64,000 bases of DNA from Nymphaea colorata (taxonomy: Eukaryota > Streptophyta > Magnoliopsida > Nymphaeales > Nymphaeaceae), in assembly GCF_008831285.2 (NCBI RefSeq), contig NC_045142.1, forward strand, positions 3,291,001 to 3,355,000, read 5' to 3'. Numbering within the stretch: position 1 is the first letter of the stretch; each line of letters starts with the position of its first letter. Positions 38,101 through 49,111 of this stretch are shown here, in pieces. The notes beneath the pieces are model-generated. The model was not told where the DNA came from, searched no databases, and saw nothing but the letters and a program-made list of their open reading frames with translations. Made by a program: the position numbers and the translations under genes.

Positions 38101-40607
38101 GAAAAAAGTTGATCAAGTCTTTTACTTCAAAGGTGCAATGGTAGTCTCCAAACCTGATTTACTGTTGAGTTTAAAATCTTTTAGTGTGACGTTCTTGCAA
38201 CCTTTTTCCCTCAACCCATGAAAGATAAGAACAAAAGTTTATTATAGCACCACTTTAATCCCAAAACAGTTCCATTAATCCAACAGCACGTACAAGACAC
38301 CAAATATTGTTTCTATTGGATTTATGGGAAAAAATAAAAAAGAAAGACAGAAACCAGCACAACAGATATAACCTATTACATCATACCTGGGAAGGTGTGG
38401 TTTTTTACCAACCACTGGGTCATTAGCTCATGGCACTTCTGAGAGCTTTGGCAACCATTCATGAAGCTCTTTGCAATGCAACCATTGAATTATGAAATTA
38501 AGAGCTTAATTTGCAAAGATGTGTCAATAGGAAACATTAGTCTAGTCTAGTGTGCTCTCAGACATGAAGCACAACCACGCCTTTAAGCATAGGCATTCTG
38601 CAATATGTGACCATTTTCATTTCAGCATGCTCAAAGGATTATCGTCTATAGCTATGAACTTTCATGGAAAAGCGCATGTTGCCATACAAGAATCAGGGCC
38701 CAATTGTGCTTTTGCTTATTCAAATTGATGAATGGCATGAACAAGTTCTGTCTTACAAGTTTTAAATTACACCAATAAGCAATACTATGAGCTGGTGTAG
38801 CCAAAATTGTAACCTAGTTTACCACTATGAGATCTCATAAAATCTTAACAAGACAATCCGCAAACACTTAAGAACATCTCAAGAAATCAAGCTATTGTAG
38901 ACAAAATGGTTATGAAAAAACATAAAACATTGCAAAATTTTAAAGGAAGTTCCTGTACATGTCACATTTTACATGATTTTAGACCTCTGGCTGGTATATG
39001 AGTGACTGCATGGATCAAGAACCTTTTTTCGTTGAATAAAATATGTAAGGGGATATAGTAAATCAAGCCTTCAAGGAGTTCAATCTTGAGATACCCATGA
39101 ACCAACAACATGGTAAGGTGTAAACTCAAGGGGACCAACGATAGGAAGTGAGAGAAAAGGAATAATGGTCACCCAATCAAGATGTTGTTCAATCATGCAT
39201 CCAAGATAGAAATATTTGAAATGGAAGAGTGAAACTCCATGCTGTCAACAGTGACTCTGATGGATCACAATATCATCACAGTAAACAATCAAAGAAAAAC
39301 AAAACAGCAAAACACAATATATGAGGCAGGGAGGACTCTAACATGCAAGCACTGACAGGAGAATGAAACATGGCCACACAGTAGGATTCAGATATTCTTC
39401 AACCCTAAACTTTCTTTTATCCTCCAAAGGTTCTATTTTACTGTTCCTTGAAAATGTCACACAATTCTACACACCATCACATTCCATACCTAAATGAAAA
39501 CTAGCAAAAGATATTATTTAACCCCACCCAACTGCCAATAACAAAATACATATTTGCAAGAGAACCAGATGGAATATTTTGAGGAGAATAATAAATTTAT
39601 GCAAAATGCTGGAACAGTTCATTTATGCTATCTAAATTATGTAGGAAATTAGAAATTACCTGGAGTAACATTTCAAGAAAGTTAAGAAACCAACTGGAAG
39701 GACTGAGGGATGGTTACCCATACTAAACATTTAGTGGATTGTATTATTTTGTTTCAAATTTTTGATTAAATTTACGCAAAGATTAAACAAATAGCATGCT
39801 AGAGAAATTACCAACCCACGATGACTTCTTTTGGGTTCACTTTCTGGTGCGATAAGAACATATTATGATGGTAATCAATATCCAAAGCAACCTGAAATTA
39901 AAAAAAAAAAAATGTGAAACAGTACATTATAATCGCAATTTCTAGGCCAGTAACATAAAATATGCAAGCTAGATAGAAACAGAATTGACTGGTGTCATCA
40001 TCAAGGAACAAAAAAATAATACCATACACACCTGCCTTACATACATCAGAGATTCAACAAGGAAACTAGCAACATACAATAATAAAACAACTTCTTATAA
40101 ACAGATGAGAACTTAATCACTTATGATAATAACACTGATTTCCAAAAACAGCACATAAAAAGAAAAGGGACGCGAAAAAGAAAAATTGTGAATTTCTGTT
40201 AGACTAAGATTTCAATTGCACTTCTATGAACAAGTAGTTTCAAAAATCTATCCCATGAAACAATGATACAAAGAAAAACTAAGCTAACCTAACAAGTAAT
40301 AATAAAAAACCACCAAACAACAATAGAGAACAAGATTAAAATCCAGCAAGGAGGGGAAGGATGAAGGAAGAATGATGAGAGAACCAACCTGATCTGAGGA
40401 CTCGTTATGAGGGACGGCATAGGAATTGCGGATGTCGACAGTTCCATCAGGGAGGATAGAACCGAGGAGGGTTCCAATAACCCTCTCAGCCTGATCCGAA
40501 CGGCGAACGTAGCAATCACAGATGTTGAAGACAACTACTGGATGGACCCTTGCCGAGAGGCCCACTGTGGATGGGAGAAACTGAAGCACGGTTTGCCCAC
40601 TTGCCAT
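35101..40607 (-). CDS. TIF3F1: Eukaryotic translation initiation factor 3 subunit F (eIF3f)
   Basis: Complete 284-aa gene, six coding exons with consistent GT-AG phase: 40607-40389, 39891-39812, 37725-37496, 36411-36290, 35413-35300, 35190-35101 (TAA). eIF3f is a cytosolic MPN-domain subunit of the eIF3 complex that helps load mRNA on the 40S ribosome. Visible are the MPN start VGLSARVHPVVVFNICDCYVRR, the ERVIGTLLGS strand, and GWYSTGFG (residues 99-106) where catalytic JAMM enzymes carry His-x-His, so it is an MPN-minus member. The C-terminal LSSLTRTQLSLAEKLNTAAQIL helix is diagnostic of eIF3f. Length is close to other plant copies. Intron 2 is about 2.1 kb; intron 4 contains a tandem triplication. 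Upstream sequence suggests a 5'-leader intron (donor at 42334). Confidence 0.96.
35801..36140. repeat. Three diverged tandem copies of about 105-117 bp
   Basis: Units beginning near 35803, 35908 and 36023 share ATGGAGATCCATAGTCACC-like starts and GACAAACAGATGGTAAGGAAGC-like middles, though they are strongly diverged. They lie inside eIF3f intron 4. Confidence 0.6.
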
Positions 40608-43240
40608 CCTTCACAACAACCAATGGTAAAGACAGAAATTTATGCCAAGCAACGGCACCTGCACAGCAAGATGGCCAAAAAAAATTAATTTATTTCCTAC
40701 AACCAACAAACATCTCCTGTAACAGTAAGTATCTTTTGTAACATAAAACAAGTTCAACAAATATTTCTTGTAACAATACATGTGTCCCTGGCAGTACTTA
40801 TATTCAACAAATATTCTTGCAATAGTGAGCGTGTTTACAAATATTTTTTGGAGCAATAACTATTTCCATGACAATATATGCATTCAACAATAACAGGAAC
40901 ATCCAGAACCGTAAAAGTTAAGTTTATTTATTATAAGGCTTCAAATATGTTCTCCTAAAAACGCATCGAAAATACTAGTTAGTGGATTAGCAACAAAAAA
41001 CACATTACAAAAATCAAACCCAACTAATAGGTTCATACTTGATATTTGAAGGCAGTTGTGACTTTCTCCAGTAGTTTCTGTGAATGGCAAGGTAGAGAGG
41101 TGAAAAATGTTGTGTAATTGATCAACCTAGATTACAAAATAATCTAACAATGATCATATGATGCCAATGAAGAAGGTTCCTTAATGTCAGTAACCAAACT
41201 GGCAATTTTTTTTTAGGGAGGATTGAGTCTATCCTGAGGCAAGCCATAAACTCCAAGGCGTTGAGGCATACGCTTCATGATCAGAATGGTTAAATATATA
41301 ATATCCATAAAAAATAATGAAAATTTTGAAAAGAATAACTAAAAAAACAAGTAAACAACAATATAAAAATAAACTTAAGTCGTGTTAATTCTTTTTCATA
41401 AAAAACATACACATGAAAACTGAACATTGTAAGATAAAACAAGTTTTAAACACAATTATGAACTCATAAAAAACAACCCAAACAGATTTGGGATCATCCC
41501 TAAATTGACCTATCCCAACAAAACCTTTTAAACAGCAATATCAACATGTCCTACTAATTCTTTCTACACGAAAAAAAAAAATATTTCGTCTTAACACAGT
41601 CCAATGCATAATGAGTACAAAACAAACCAAGTCTTCCGCTGTTGCATCAATACTAGCATTGAGAAATAAACAACCAAAACTATAAAAACTAAGATTGAGA
41701 TACCAATATCAACCAAAAGAACAACTAAAGTAACAAGTATTCAAGTGAACAACAACTGAATATACACTGTCAAACGTCCCTTAGCATCGACACAAGAACC
41801 CCCCTCCCCCTTTCTTCCTCCCCCCCCCCCCCACCCCCTTCCCCCCCCCCCCCCCCCACCCACCAAAATAAAGGAAAAAAAAATAAAGAAAATAATGAAA
41901 ATTGTCTGCAGATAAATGGCAACGGGTGGCATCAGCAGTTAGGAACAAATTAGGCGCCCCAACCATCCTAAGCACTGAGTGCAGTATAAAAACTACAAAA
42001 TACCATATTATCGAGGCACCTGCAAATGAAATGACACCAAAATCCTAATGAAATGGCCCTGATCTGCAGTACCCTTGCAGATGTCGACGCGATATGCGAT
42101 GCCCATTAGTTAATAAGTCTACATGATACTAACTTCAGACTGTGAGATCAAACATTCCCTATCTTGACAGATTTGAGCGTGAAAAGGTTTGACGGAAGGC
42201 CACCGCCGGCAGTCCTTCTTCGATGGAGGGAGATAGACAGAAAGCGAAAGACAGAGGGACAGCGAGAGAGAGGAGACGAGGGCTGCCGGCCGGCCATTAC
42301 CAGTCGCCGCCACTCAATCTAGAGAGAAAGATACCTGCACGGTGCCGGCGGTGATAGAGAGGGGCCTGGGCCGTTGAATCGAGAGCGAGAGACAAGAGAA
42401 ACCCTGAGAGAAGGGTTTCGAGGCCAAAGGGAAAAAAAGGGTATTCGAGTGCAAAACTATAAACGCTAAAAACAACAAGGGTGAAAGAGGCGCACTCGGG
42501 TTGATAGTTTTTTCGCCCCAAGGCGTAGGCTTCGAGGCGGAAAAGTTACCCAGGAATGTCCATTATATCTGATTTCATTGAATCGAAAAAAGAAATATCT
42601 GATTAAGTAAACGGATGAGATTCACACTTAAGCGAATGACATTCGATTGAATTTCAAATACACATAAACATAGATTCAAATTAAATTTAGTTTTAAACAA
42701 ATATCATATATTTAATGTCCTTACATTTTGAAAATAGATCAAAAACTATTTAAAATTCAAATATGAAAGTAAAAATCAATTTATTAGATTTAGATATGAC
42801 ATTTCTTTATTTGAAATCGAATTTGAACATGTGAATGTCCAAAAAGAACATATTATTCAAATCTGATCCATTGACATACGACTGCATAAACTTCAAACAT
42901 ACCACTTAGACCATAAAATAGTAGCATGTGAAAAGTAAATTTAAATGTAAACCAGCGACAAACAGATAAGCTAGAAACATTGGGTTCATGAGAAAAACAA
43001 GACACTAAAAGGAGACTTCAACTCTATACTCATTATGAAAGGATTTACAAGTTAAAGCACGACAAATACAACACTTGAGGTAACGAAAGTAGGCTATATA
43101 TCTTAAGAAGACGAGGGTTTGGGTAGGAGCTTCAACCTTATGTTCGGTGGTAGGTCTTTTTGTTCACACGAAAATAAAAAACACTCTTCCACTCACCGTT
43201 AAGAGACTTAGATACATCCCATCAACTAGAATGTTACACT
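40608..43240. other. eIF3f leader region and upstream flank
   Basis: A GC-rich pyrimidine-containing block on the minus strand around 42480-42335 ends in a good splice donor (CCGTGCAG/GTATCT), so a non-coding first exon and a leader intron of about 1.7 kb are likely for eIF3f. AAACCCT words near 42400 in both orientations resemble teloboxes. The intron would contain the poly-C block at 41799-41863. From 42550 to 43240 the DNA is AT-rich and shows no gene. Confidence 0.5.
41799..41863. repeat. Poly-C block
   Basis: C runs of about 6, 5, 12, 5 and 17 bases are separated by one to seven other bases. The minus strand carries the matching G runs, enough for stacked G-quadruplexes. Confidence 0.95.
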
Positions 43241-43244
43241 TGTC

Positions 43245-43500
43245 ATTGTATCTCTCGTTCAAATCTCTCGTGAAGTCATAATCATCCAACTTTCAGTATG
43301 TTTCAAGAGGGATCACAATGATTTAACTTTCAAAATGTTTCAACCTCTCATAAGGTCACAATGACATATCAATGTTCCAATTTCCACTATGTTCCAAACT
43401 CTCATGAGGTTACAATGGTTCAACTTTCATTATGTTCCATCCTTTCACAAGGTTCACTATGATTCAAGTTTCACTATGTTCCCACATTTCCAAGGTCACC
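43245..43500. repeat. Degenerate tandem array, unit about 43 bp
   Basis: Five to six diverged units repeat the pattern GTTCCAA-CTCTCAYRAGGT-ACAATG-TTCAACTTTCA-TAT. The array sits 0.5 kb left of the 30-bp minisatellite but is unrelated in sequence. Confidence 0.7.
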
Positions 43501-43989
43501 AGCTTTTCAGCCACTGCTTATAAGTTATAACTCCTATCAACAGGCCAGTCTCTTTCAAGAAAAAATTTCCACCAATGGTTGAACTTCTCATAATATTCAA
43601 ACTTTTTTGGACCCTCAAATTTCATCATTTTCTTATTAGAAATTATAAATATATAAAAAAAAACCTCATGGATTAAAAAAAAATGATGACTCGATTCGTC
43701 ATTTTTTAAGAAAAAATTGCATGTCATACACAAAGAAAAAAGAAGGAAAAAAAAAACAAGTCATGCAAAAAGAAAAAGAAGTACGTGATTGTTGCTAAGT
43801 GCACAATCATGATGTGTTGCCTTGCCCCATTCTTTTATTTTTCTTAAAAAAAATGTAGTTTCAAAAAATAAATGGGAGACCAAGGGTATTTTGGAAATGT
43901 GTAATTTGGGAAGATCAAGGGAATTTTGAAAATCTTTAAATGAAAATACAAGGCAATGTATAGAATCTTCATGTGCATCAGGTTTTGTG

Positions 43990-45045
43990 CCCTAGGAGAT
44001 CTTAAATGAGATTTTGGATATGGATTAGGAGTTTTGGATCTGAATTTTGGGTTTTGGATATGAATGTGATTGTTTGGATTCTAAAAGTGCAGTTTTGAGC
44101 TGAACTAAATCTGAAAGTGATATTTCGACCCATACTGCATTTTGAAGACGAGATTTGGATCCTGATTGGATCTAAAAGAGATAGTCTAGGATCCAAATGG
44201 ATCTAAAAGTGATATTTTGGATCCAAATGGACCCGAAAGTAAAATTTTGGATTCAAATGGACCTGAAAGAGATCATTTAGATCAAATGGATCTGAATTCT
44301 GAAAGTGATATTTTGGAGCCAAATAGACCCGAAAGAGATCATTTGGAAGCAAATGGATTCAAAAGTGATCGTTTGGATCTGAGTCAATACAAAAGGGATA
44401 GTTTGAATCTAAATGGATCTGAAAGTGATCTTTTGGATCTGAATAAGTTCAAAAGTGTAATTTGAGATCCAAATGGATCCGTAATTAATATTTTGGATCT
44501 GAATAAAACTGAAAGTGGTAGTTTGGATGTAAATAGATCTGAAAGTGACATTTAGACCCGAGTGGATTAAAAAAGGATAGTTGAGATCCAAATGGACCTG
44601 AAACAGATAGTTTGGATCCAAAGAGATCCAAAAGCGATTTGTTACATCTGAATATATCTGAAAGTAATTGTTTGGATCCAAATGATTCAAAAGTAATTTT
44701 GGATCCGGATATATCCAAACGTGATATCTTGGATCCAAGTGGATCTGAAAGTGAGATTTGGATCCAAGTGGGATCTAGAAAATTTGTTTGCATCTAAAAT
44801 GGATAGTTTTGGATCGAAAATGGATCCAAAAGTTGTATTTGGATCCAAACAAGATAAAAAAAAATTATATTTGGATCTGAAATTGATAGTTTGGATCGAA
44901 ATGGATCTGGAAGTTGGATATATGCCTTATTTTGGATCTAAATCCAATCTAAAGTTTGGATTTTGATTGAAAGTAGATATGGGGCTGGGAATTGGATCTA
45001 GATTGAATCCGAAAGCCGAATTTTGGATGTAGGATTCTAAAGCCT
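43990..45045. repeat. 30-bp degenerate minisatellite, about 35 units
   Basis: The core unit is approximately GGATCCAAATGGATCTGAAA followed by GTGATAGTTT, repeated for about 1 kb with point changes and occasional small indels. Units are best kept from 44180 to 44760 and fade at both ends. Because 30 is a multiple of three, long open frames appear on both strands (for example 44217-44465 + and 44409-44738 -), encoding ten-residue repeats such as LDPNGSESDI on +. No start context, splice site or conserved domain suggests it is a gene. Confidence 0.93.
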
Positions 45046-46007
45046 GAGGTTGTCAAGGTTGTGTAAAGGTTTGAATCAGACTTCTGACTTGGGCAGATGA
45101 TGACAACATATGAATGAAAAAAAAATGATTTTTTTTTTGTGGGTTGACAAAAATTTGTAACAAGTCGTCATACGTGTGATCCTTGACGGGCTTGCTCAAA
45201 TGTAATAACTATAAAACATTTGAGCAAATAACAAAGCACCTCTCAGAAAGTTAACAAATAAGACAAATTGTTAAAAGTGCCATCTACTAAATGAAAATAC
45301 TAGTTTTTAATATCGAAAGAAAAACCTTTTTGTTGTGAATAAAATTTTCTCCTTCAACTAAGGAAAAGCGGCTCTCATTAGAGATATTTTTATTGTTCTA
45401 TATCAAGACTTAATGTTTTCCTTTAGCAAGCGACTCCTTTGGAATTTTCTCTCAAAAATTAAGCACCTAATTATTAACTTTCAAAAGTAAAATGATGATT
45501 AGTTACATTGCTAAAATTTTATGTGCCTTTTTCTTTTTTTTGAAGGGTTAAAGGTGGGTCTACTCAAAGGCTATTTGAATAGCATGTTGATGTGGTTAGA
45601 CCATGTTGTGTGCCCACCTTTTTTTATCTTTTATCTGGTGGGCTCTCCTTAGAGACGCAAACAAGGAACTTATTTAATGCGACCCTTTGCAATTCAATAA
45701 CACGTTTCTTGCACATCATCTCACACATTTAATTAGTTCACATTGGATGTTGCTGAATGAGTGAAAATTAAGTTGTTATATGAATATTAAGTAATGGTTT
45801 ATGACATTTTCAGTAATAAATTTTTATTTTTCAGATATTTAGAAATACTTGGCATCTAACATATTTGAATCTTCCATCCAACAAGTGTTGAACTTATCCA
45901 TTGTGTCTAATTGGATGGTCCTTTTAGCATGACCATTCCTTTACTTGTCTACCAAATTTGACTTTTAGTTTTCTTAATTTCAAAGTGAGACATCTAAATG
46001 CTACAAG

Positions 46008-46180
46008 GAGTGTAGTATAGCTGGTCGGACCAACGAATCAGTGAAAACATAGTTATAGGTTCGATTCTTATACATGTTACTCTTTTAAATTGCAAATGAT
46101 GGAGATGTAAAACTCTAGTGAATGGGTATAGCACTTCTCAAACATATCTCAAAGCTACTTTGGGCCTACAAGAAAGAGAG
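46008..46180 (+). mobile_element. Candidate tRNA-derived SINE
   Basis: TAGTATAGCTG at 46015-46025 fits the pol III A box (TRGYNNANNNG) and GGTTCGATTCT at 46059-46069 nearly fits the B box; the 44-base spacing is that of a tRNA. Roughly 100 bases of unrelated body follow. No clear tail or target duplication, so the right boundary is a guess. Confidence 0.35.
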
Positions 46181-46689
46181 AGAAACTTCTAACTCTTTAA
46201 AGTATCTCCCCTAACTCCGGGCGGAGGGAGGAGAGGGCCTGCCTAGGCCATGGCCCCACCCCAATCAAATTTTTTTAAAAAAAATCTAGTGTAAAAATTG
46301 ATTTTTTTTTTTTTTGTCTCAATGTATTTTTTGAATATAAGTTCAGTTTGGCCCTACCCAAATCCAATCCACAAAACCCAGTTCCCATTTGACCCGTCCT
46401 TGCAGAAAATCCTGAACATCTAATTACAAATAGGATTAATGTTAATTTTCTAGCTTCCTCTTATTTCCATTCATCCAAACACACTATGAGAGATTATGGA
46501 GTCATGGAGCACCTGTGATGGCACCAATCGACCTTTCCCTTAAATCAAACGGCGCTGATGATGTTACGGCGTAGCAGCAGCAATAGCTAACAAACACAAT
46601 TATTGTATGCAAAGTTGGTAAACCTTATAACCATTCCTGTTCCTTTTTAACATCTGAATTAGGCCACCTGCATGACTACCATTAGTCCG

Positions 46690-47038
46690 ATCTCTTGACA
46701 CTTCCATGCCACCCGTGGACTCCAGCGAAATCGGCCAGCTCCTCATCTCTGTGAGCGCTCGCGTTAGAGAGAAAGAGATTGGTAGTTCAACAAAGCCTAT
46801 GAACAGAACAACCTGTGAGAGACATTAATATTGGTTGAACCAACTTCTGCTGACCATGTTCCATTCGCATCTTCTTATTGATGTTGATAAAATTCAAAAC
46901 AAACCTTGCCTCCTCGAGAAGGATTACATTGATTCGGTCACTGTCGAGTCAATCGGTGCCATCTTGCCCTGCTGCAAGAACAGAACAAGAATCCCAACCT
47001 GGTCAAACGACCGATTCAAGAATCTCTGCAACAGGTAG
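46690..47038. other. Unidentified coding-like stretches
   Basis: Two short open segments with protein-like composition on both strands; the forward one runs from 46835 and stops at 47038, the reverse one follows an acceptor-like ctgttgcag at about 47038 and stops at a TAA near 46930. Not assignable to a family. Confidence 0.2.
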
Positions 47039-47401
47039 CAGATCAGAGTAGATGATGCAAAGAGATTAAACGAGAGAAGATCATTAATGGCCTCGCTTCT
47101 CCTTCAAGCCACTTCTTCCTTAACAATATTAACCATCGATTTCATTGAATGATATAGTTTTTGCCTTCACAACTTATTGCCTGGCCAAGGATTAACTCTA
47201 ACGCACTCACAACTTAAACGAAAGAAAAAGATAAAAGAGGCATTTCTTCGGCATACAACATGCAACACCACTGTAAATAAATTTCATGCACTCATGCACA
47301 GGACAACAACAAGGGAACTAGAAAGCAACGTTTGGCCGGAACACCAATTTCTGCACCCGAGAAATGGGGGGGATTGACAGCGACAATGGAGCAACCACCC
47401 T

Positions 47402-48958
47402 TCAGCAGGAAAGCTCCCTGGGGCGGACGAGCACCCTCAGGCCGTGTTTCATGAAGAGGGTGAGCGACATCTTCTGCACCACCTTGTGGCCGGGCGCCAG
47501 CGAGAGCCGGTGGCGGAGCAAGACCGCCGCCGCTATGGACTTCATCTGCAGGTAGGCGAGCTCCTTCCCGAGGCAGATTCGGGGCCCGCCATTGAACGAC
47601 ACGAACTTGAACGGATCCTGCGGCGGCAAGTACTTGCGGCCGTCCGGCGAGAGCCATCGCTCCGGCCGGAATTCCAGGCAGTCCTCTCCCCAGATCCATT
47701 CCATCCTCCCCACTGAGTAAATTGAATATGTGACAGACGATCCGGCGGGCACTACTGTTCCGTCTGGCAACACATCGTCGTTGAGGACGTGCTTGAAGTC
47801 CTGAGGCACTGACGGGTATAGCCTAAGGGTCTCTGATAGCGCAGCTTTCAGGTACACCAACCGGTCGACTTCGTCGAAAGTGAGCGGCTCTTCCGTCCAC
47901 TTGGCCGTGTCCTTCCCTCGAGTATCCGCCAGCACGGTGGAAATCTCCTCGACGATCTTCTCTTCGACTCTCGGGTTGTGCACGACAAGGAAGAAGAACC
48001 AGCTGAGCGCCACCGAGGAAGTGTCCCGGCCGGCGAGGACAAAATTGAGTGCTATGTGCTTGAGAGCAGAGCTAGAGTAAGCATTGCCATAGCCGTCCTT
48101 CTTCTTCATGAACCTCGACAGGAGGTCGTCGTGCACGTCCTCCGTCCCAGACGCAATGGCTTCCTTCCTCGCTGCAATGATCTCAGAGAGATGCGACTCC
48201 ACGATTTTAACGCTCTTCTTCAATGTGACCTCGGTGCCTATCCCCAGACTCTTTTTCAACTTCCATATGAATTCCGGGAAGAGGAACCGTTGCAGCGCGG
48301 CCTCGGTGGCGCGGTCGAAAGCAGAGCAGAATCGGTTCTCCGGCAGGTCCGGCGACAGCGTCTCGGGATCCTTGCCGAAGGCGAGACCGCAAATGTTATC
48401 GAAGGTTAACCGAAGAAGGAGGTCCTGGAAGTCGACGGCACTCTTGGTGCACTGCGCGGACTCGAGAATCCGCCATAGCCGGTTCTTTATGGACCGGTTG
48501 ACCCACCTGGCCATGGCCTGCCGGAGAGTTCGGGTGGTGAACTCGAGAGCGGCAGTCTTCCGCTGCACCAGCCACGTCTCGCCGTCGCTGTTGAAGATCC
48601 CCTCGCCGAGAAGATCATGGAACGCCGACTGCCACGTCGGGCCTTTCGGGTAGTTATCGAACCGCAGCTTCAGTATGTGCTCCAGGTTCTTGGGGTTGCA
48701 GGTGACCGTAACGAGGCCCTGCTTCCTTGCCAAGAACGGCACAGCACATATACAGGTCTGGTAGGTGGCGCAGCTGGTTTTCCGGAGGTTCTCGGCGATC
48801 CAGTCGTGCATGCGCGTCGCGTTCCGGACCAACCCCGGCAGGCTCCCGACCAGCGGCCACACTCGCGGGCCGGAAAGCGTACGGTTCAGGGATATGAACC
48901 AGAGGAAGTAGGAAGAGAGAACAACCATAGCCAAGGGAACCACCGTCAGCATTTCCAT
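47402..48958 (-). CDS. CYP86A: CYP86A cytochrome P450, fatty acid omega-hydroxylase
   Basis: Intronless 518-aa frame. The frame is open upstream to 49111, but [20 protein letters not shown] at 48958 is the start that gives the family's N-terminal anchor followed by [16 protein letters not shown] (residues 28-43); the longer N terminus looks like translated leader. CYP86A enzymes sit in the ER membrane and omega-hydroxylate C16/C18 fatty acids for cutin and suberin. Seen here: oxygen-binding AGRDTS (309-314), ExxR at E376-R379, PERW (432-435) and the haem loop [10 protein letters not shown] with ligand C462. All key residues are intact and length is normal. The coding region is markedly GC-rich compared with its surroundings, which also creates long antisense open frames that I regard as shadows. 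The exact CYP86A member cannot be fixed. Confidence 0.95.
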   Translation of the reverse strand: MEMLTVVPLAMVVLSSYFLWFISLNRTLSGPRVWPLVGSLPGLVRNATRMHDWIAENLRKTSCATYQTCICAVPFLARKQGLVTVTCNPKNLEHILKLRFDNYPKGPTWQSAFHDLLGEGIFNSDGETWLVQRKTAALEFTTRTLRQAMARWVNRSIKNRLWRILESAQCTKSAVDFQDLLLRLTFDNICGLAFGKDPETLSPDLPENRFCSAFDRATEAALQRFLFPEFIWKLKKSLGIGTEVTLKKSVKIVESHLSEIIAARKEAIASGTEDVHDDLLSRFMKKKDGYGNAYSSSALKHIALNFVLAGRDTSSVALSWFFFLVVHNPRVEEKIVEEISTVLADTRGKDTAKWTEEPLTFDEVDRLVYLKAALSETLRLYPSVPQDFKHVLNDDVLPDGTVVPAGSSVTYSIYSVGRMEWIWGEDCLEFRPERWLSPDGRKYLPPQDPFKFVSFNGGPRICLGKELAYLQMKSIAAAVLLRHRLSLAPGHKVVQKMSLTLFMKHGLRVLVRPRELSC

Positions 48959-49083
48959 CTCTGTCTGCTCAAATGTATTCCCTACCTTTATCAGTGTTTC
49001 ATGAAATATCTTACAGGAGGGAGAGGAGATTGCCGCCTGAGAATTTGGGCGATGGTGATGTGGGGAGTGGTGGCGATGGGAGG

Positions 49084-49090
49084 TATATAA
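49084..49090 (-). promoter_or_regulatory. Putative CYP86A TATA box
   Basis: TTATATACC on the minus strand about 130 bases upstream of the chosen ATG. A transcript start about 30 bases downstream gives a leader of about 100 bases and excludes the upstream ATG at 49111, supporting the start at 48958. Confidence 0.6.
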
Positions 49091-49111
49091 GAGCAATGAA
49101 GAAGAGTGCAA

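Larger units (their letters stand above)
45046..47401. other. Intergenic region between the minisatellite and CYP86A
   Basis: AT-rich, without a recognisable gene. It contains a tRNA-like SINE head candidate at about 46008-46080, and coding-like stretches at 46690-46800 and 46835-47038 that read open on both strands. The second, in reverse, begins after a good acceptor-like cag and ends at TAA, but matches no family I know. Confidence 0.45.

Noticed and set aside
44217-44966. Possible repetitive-protein genes in the 30-bp array
   Set aside because: Frames exist on both strands only because the unit is a multiple of three; no start, splice or domain evidence. Kept as a repeat.
48108-49090. 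Long forward-strand open frames of 143-181 codons across CYP86A
   Set aside because: They are antisense shadows of a GC-rich, intronless P450 whose conserved motifs all read on the minus strand.
48959-49111. Upstream ATG at 49111 for CYP86A
   Set aside because: It would add 51 His/Ser-rich residues before the membrane anchor; a TATA-like box at 49084-49090 lies downstream of it, so the transcript should begin after that ATG.
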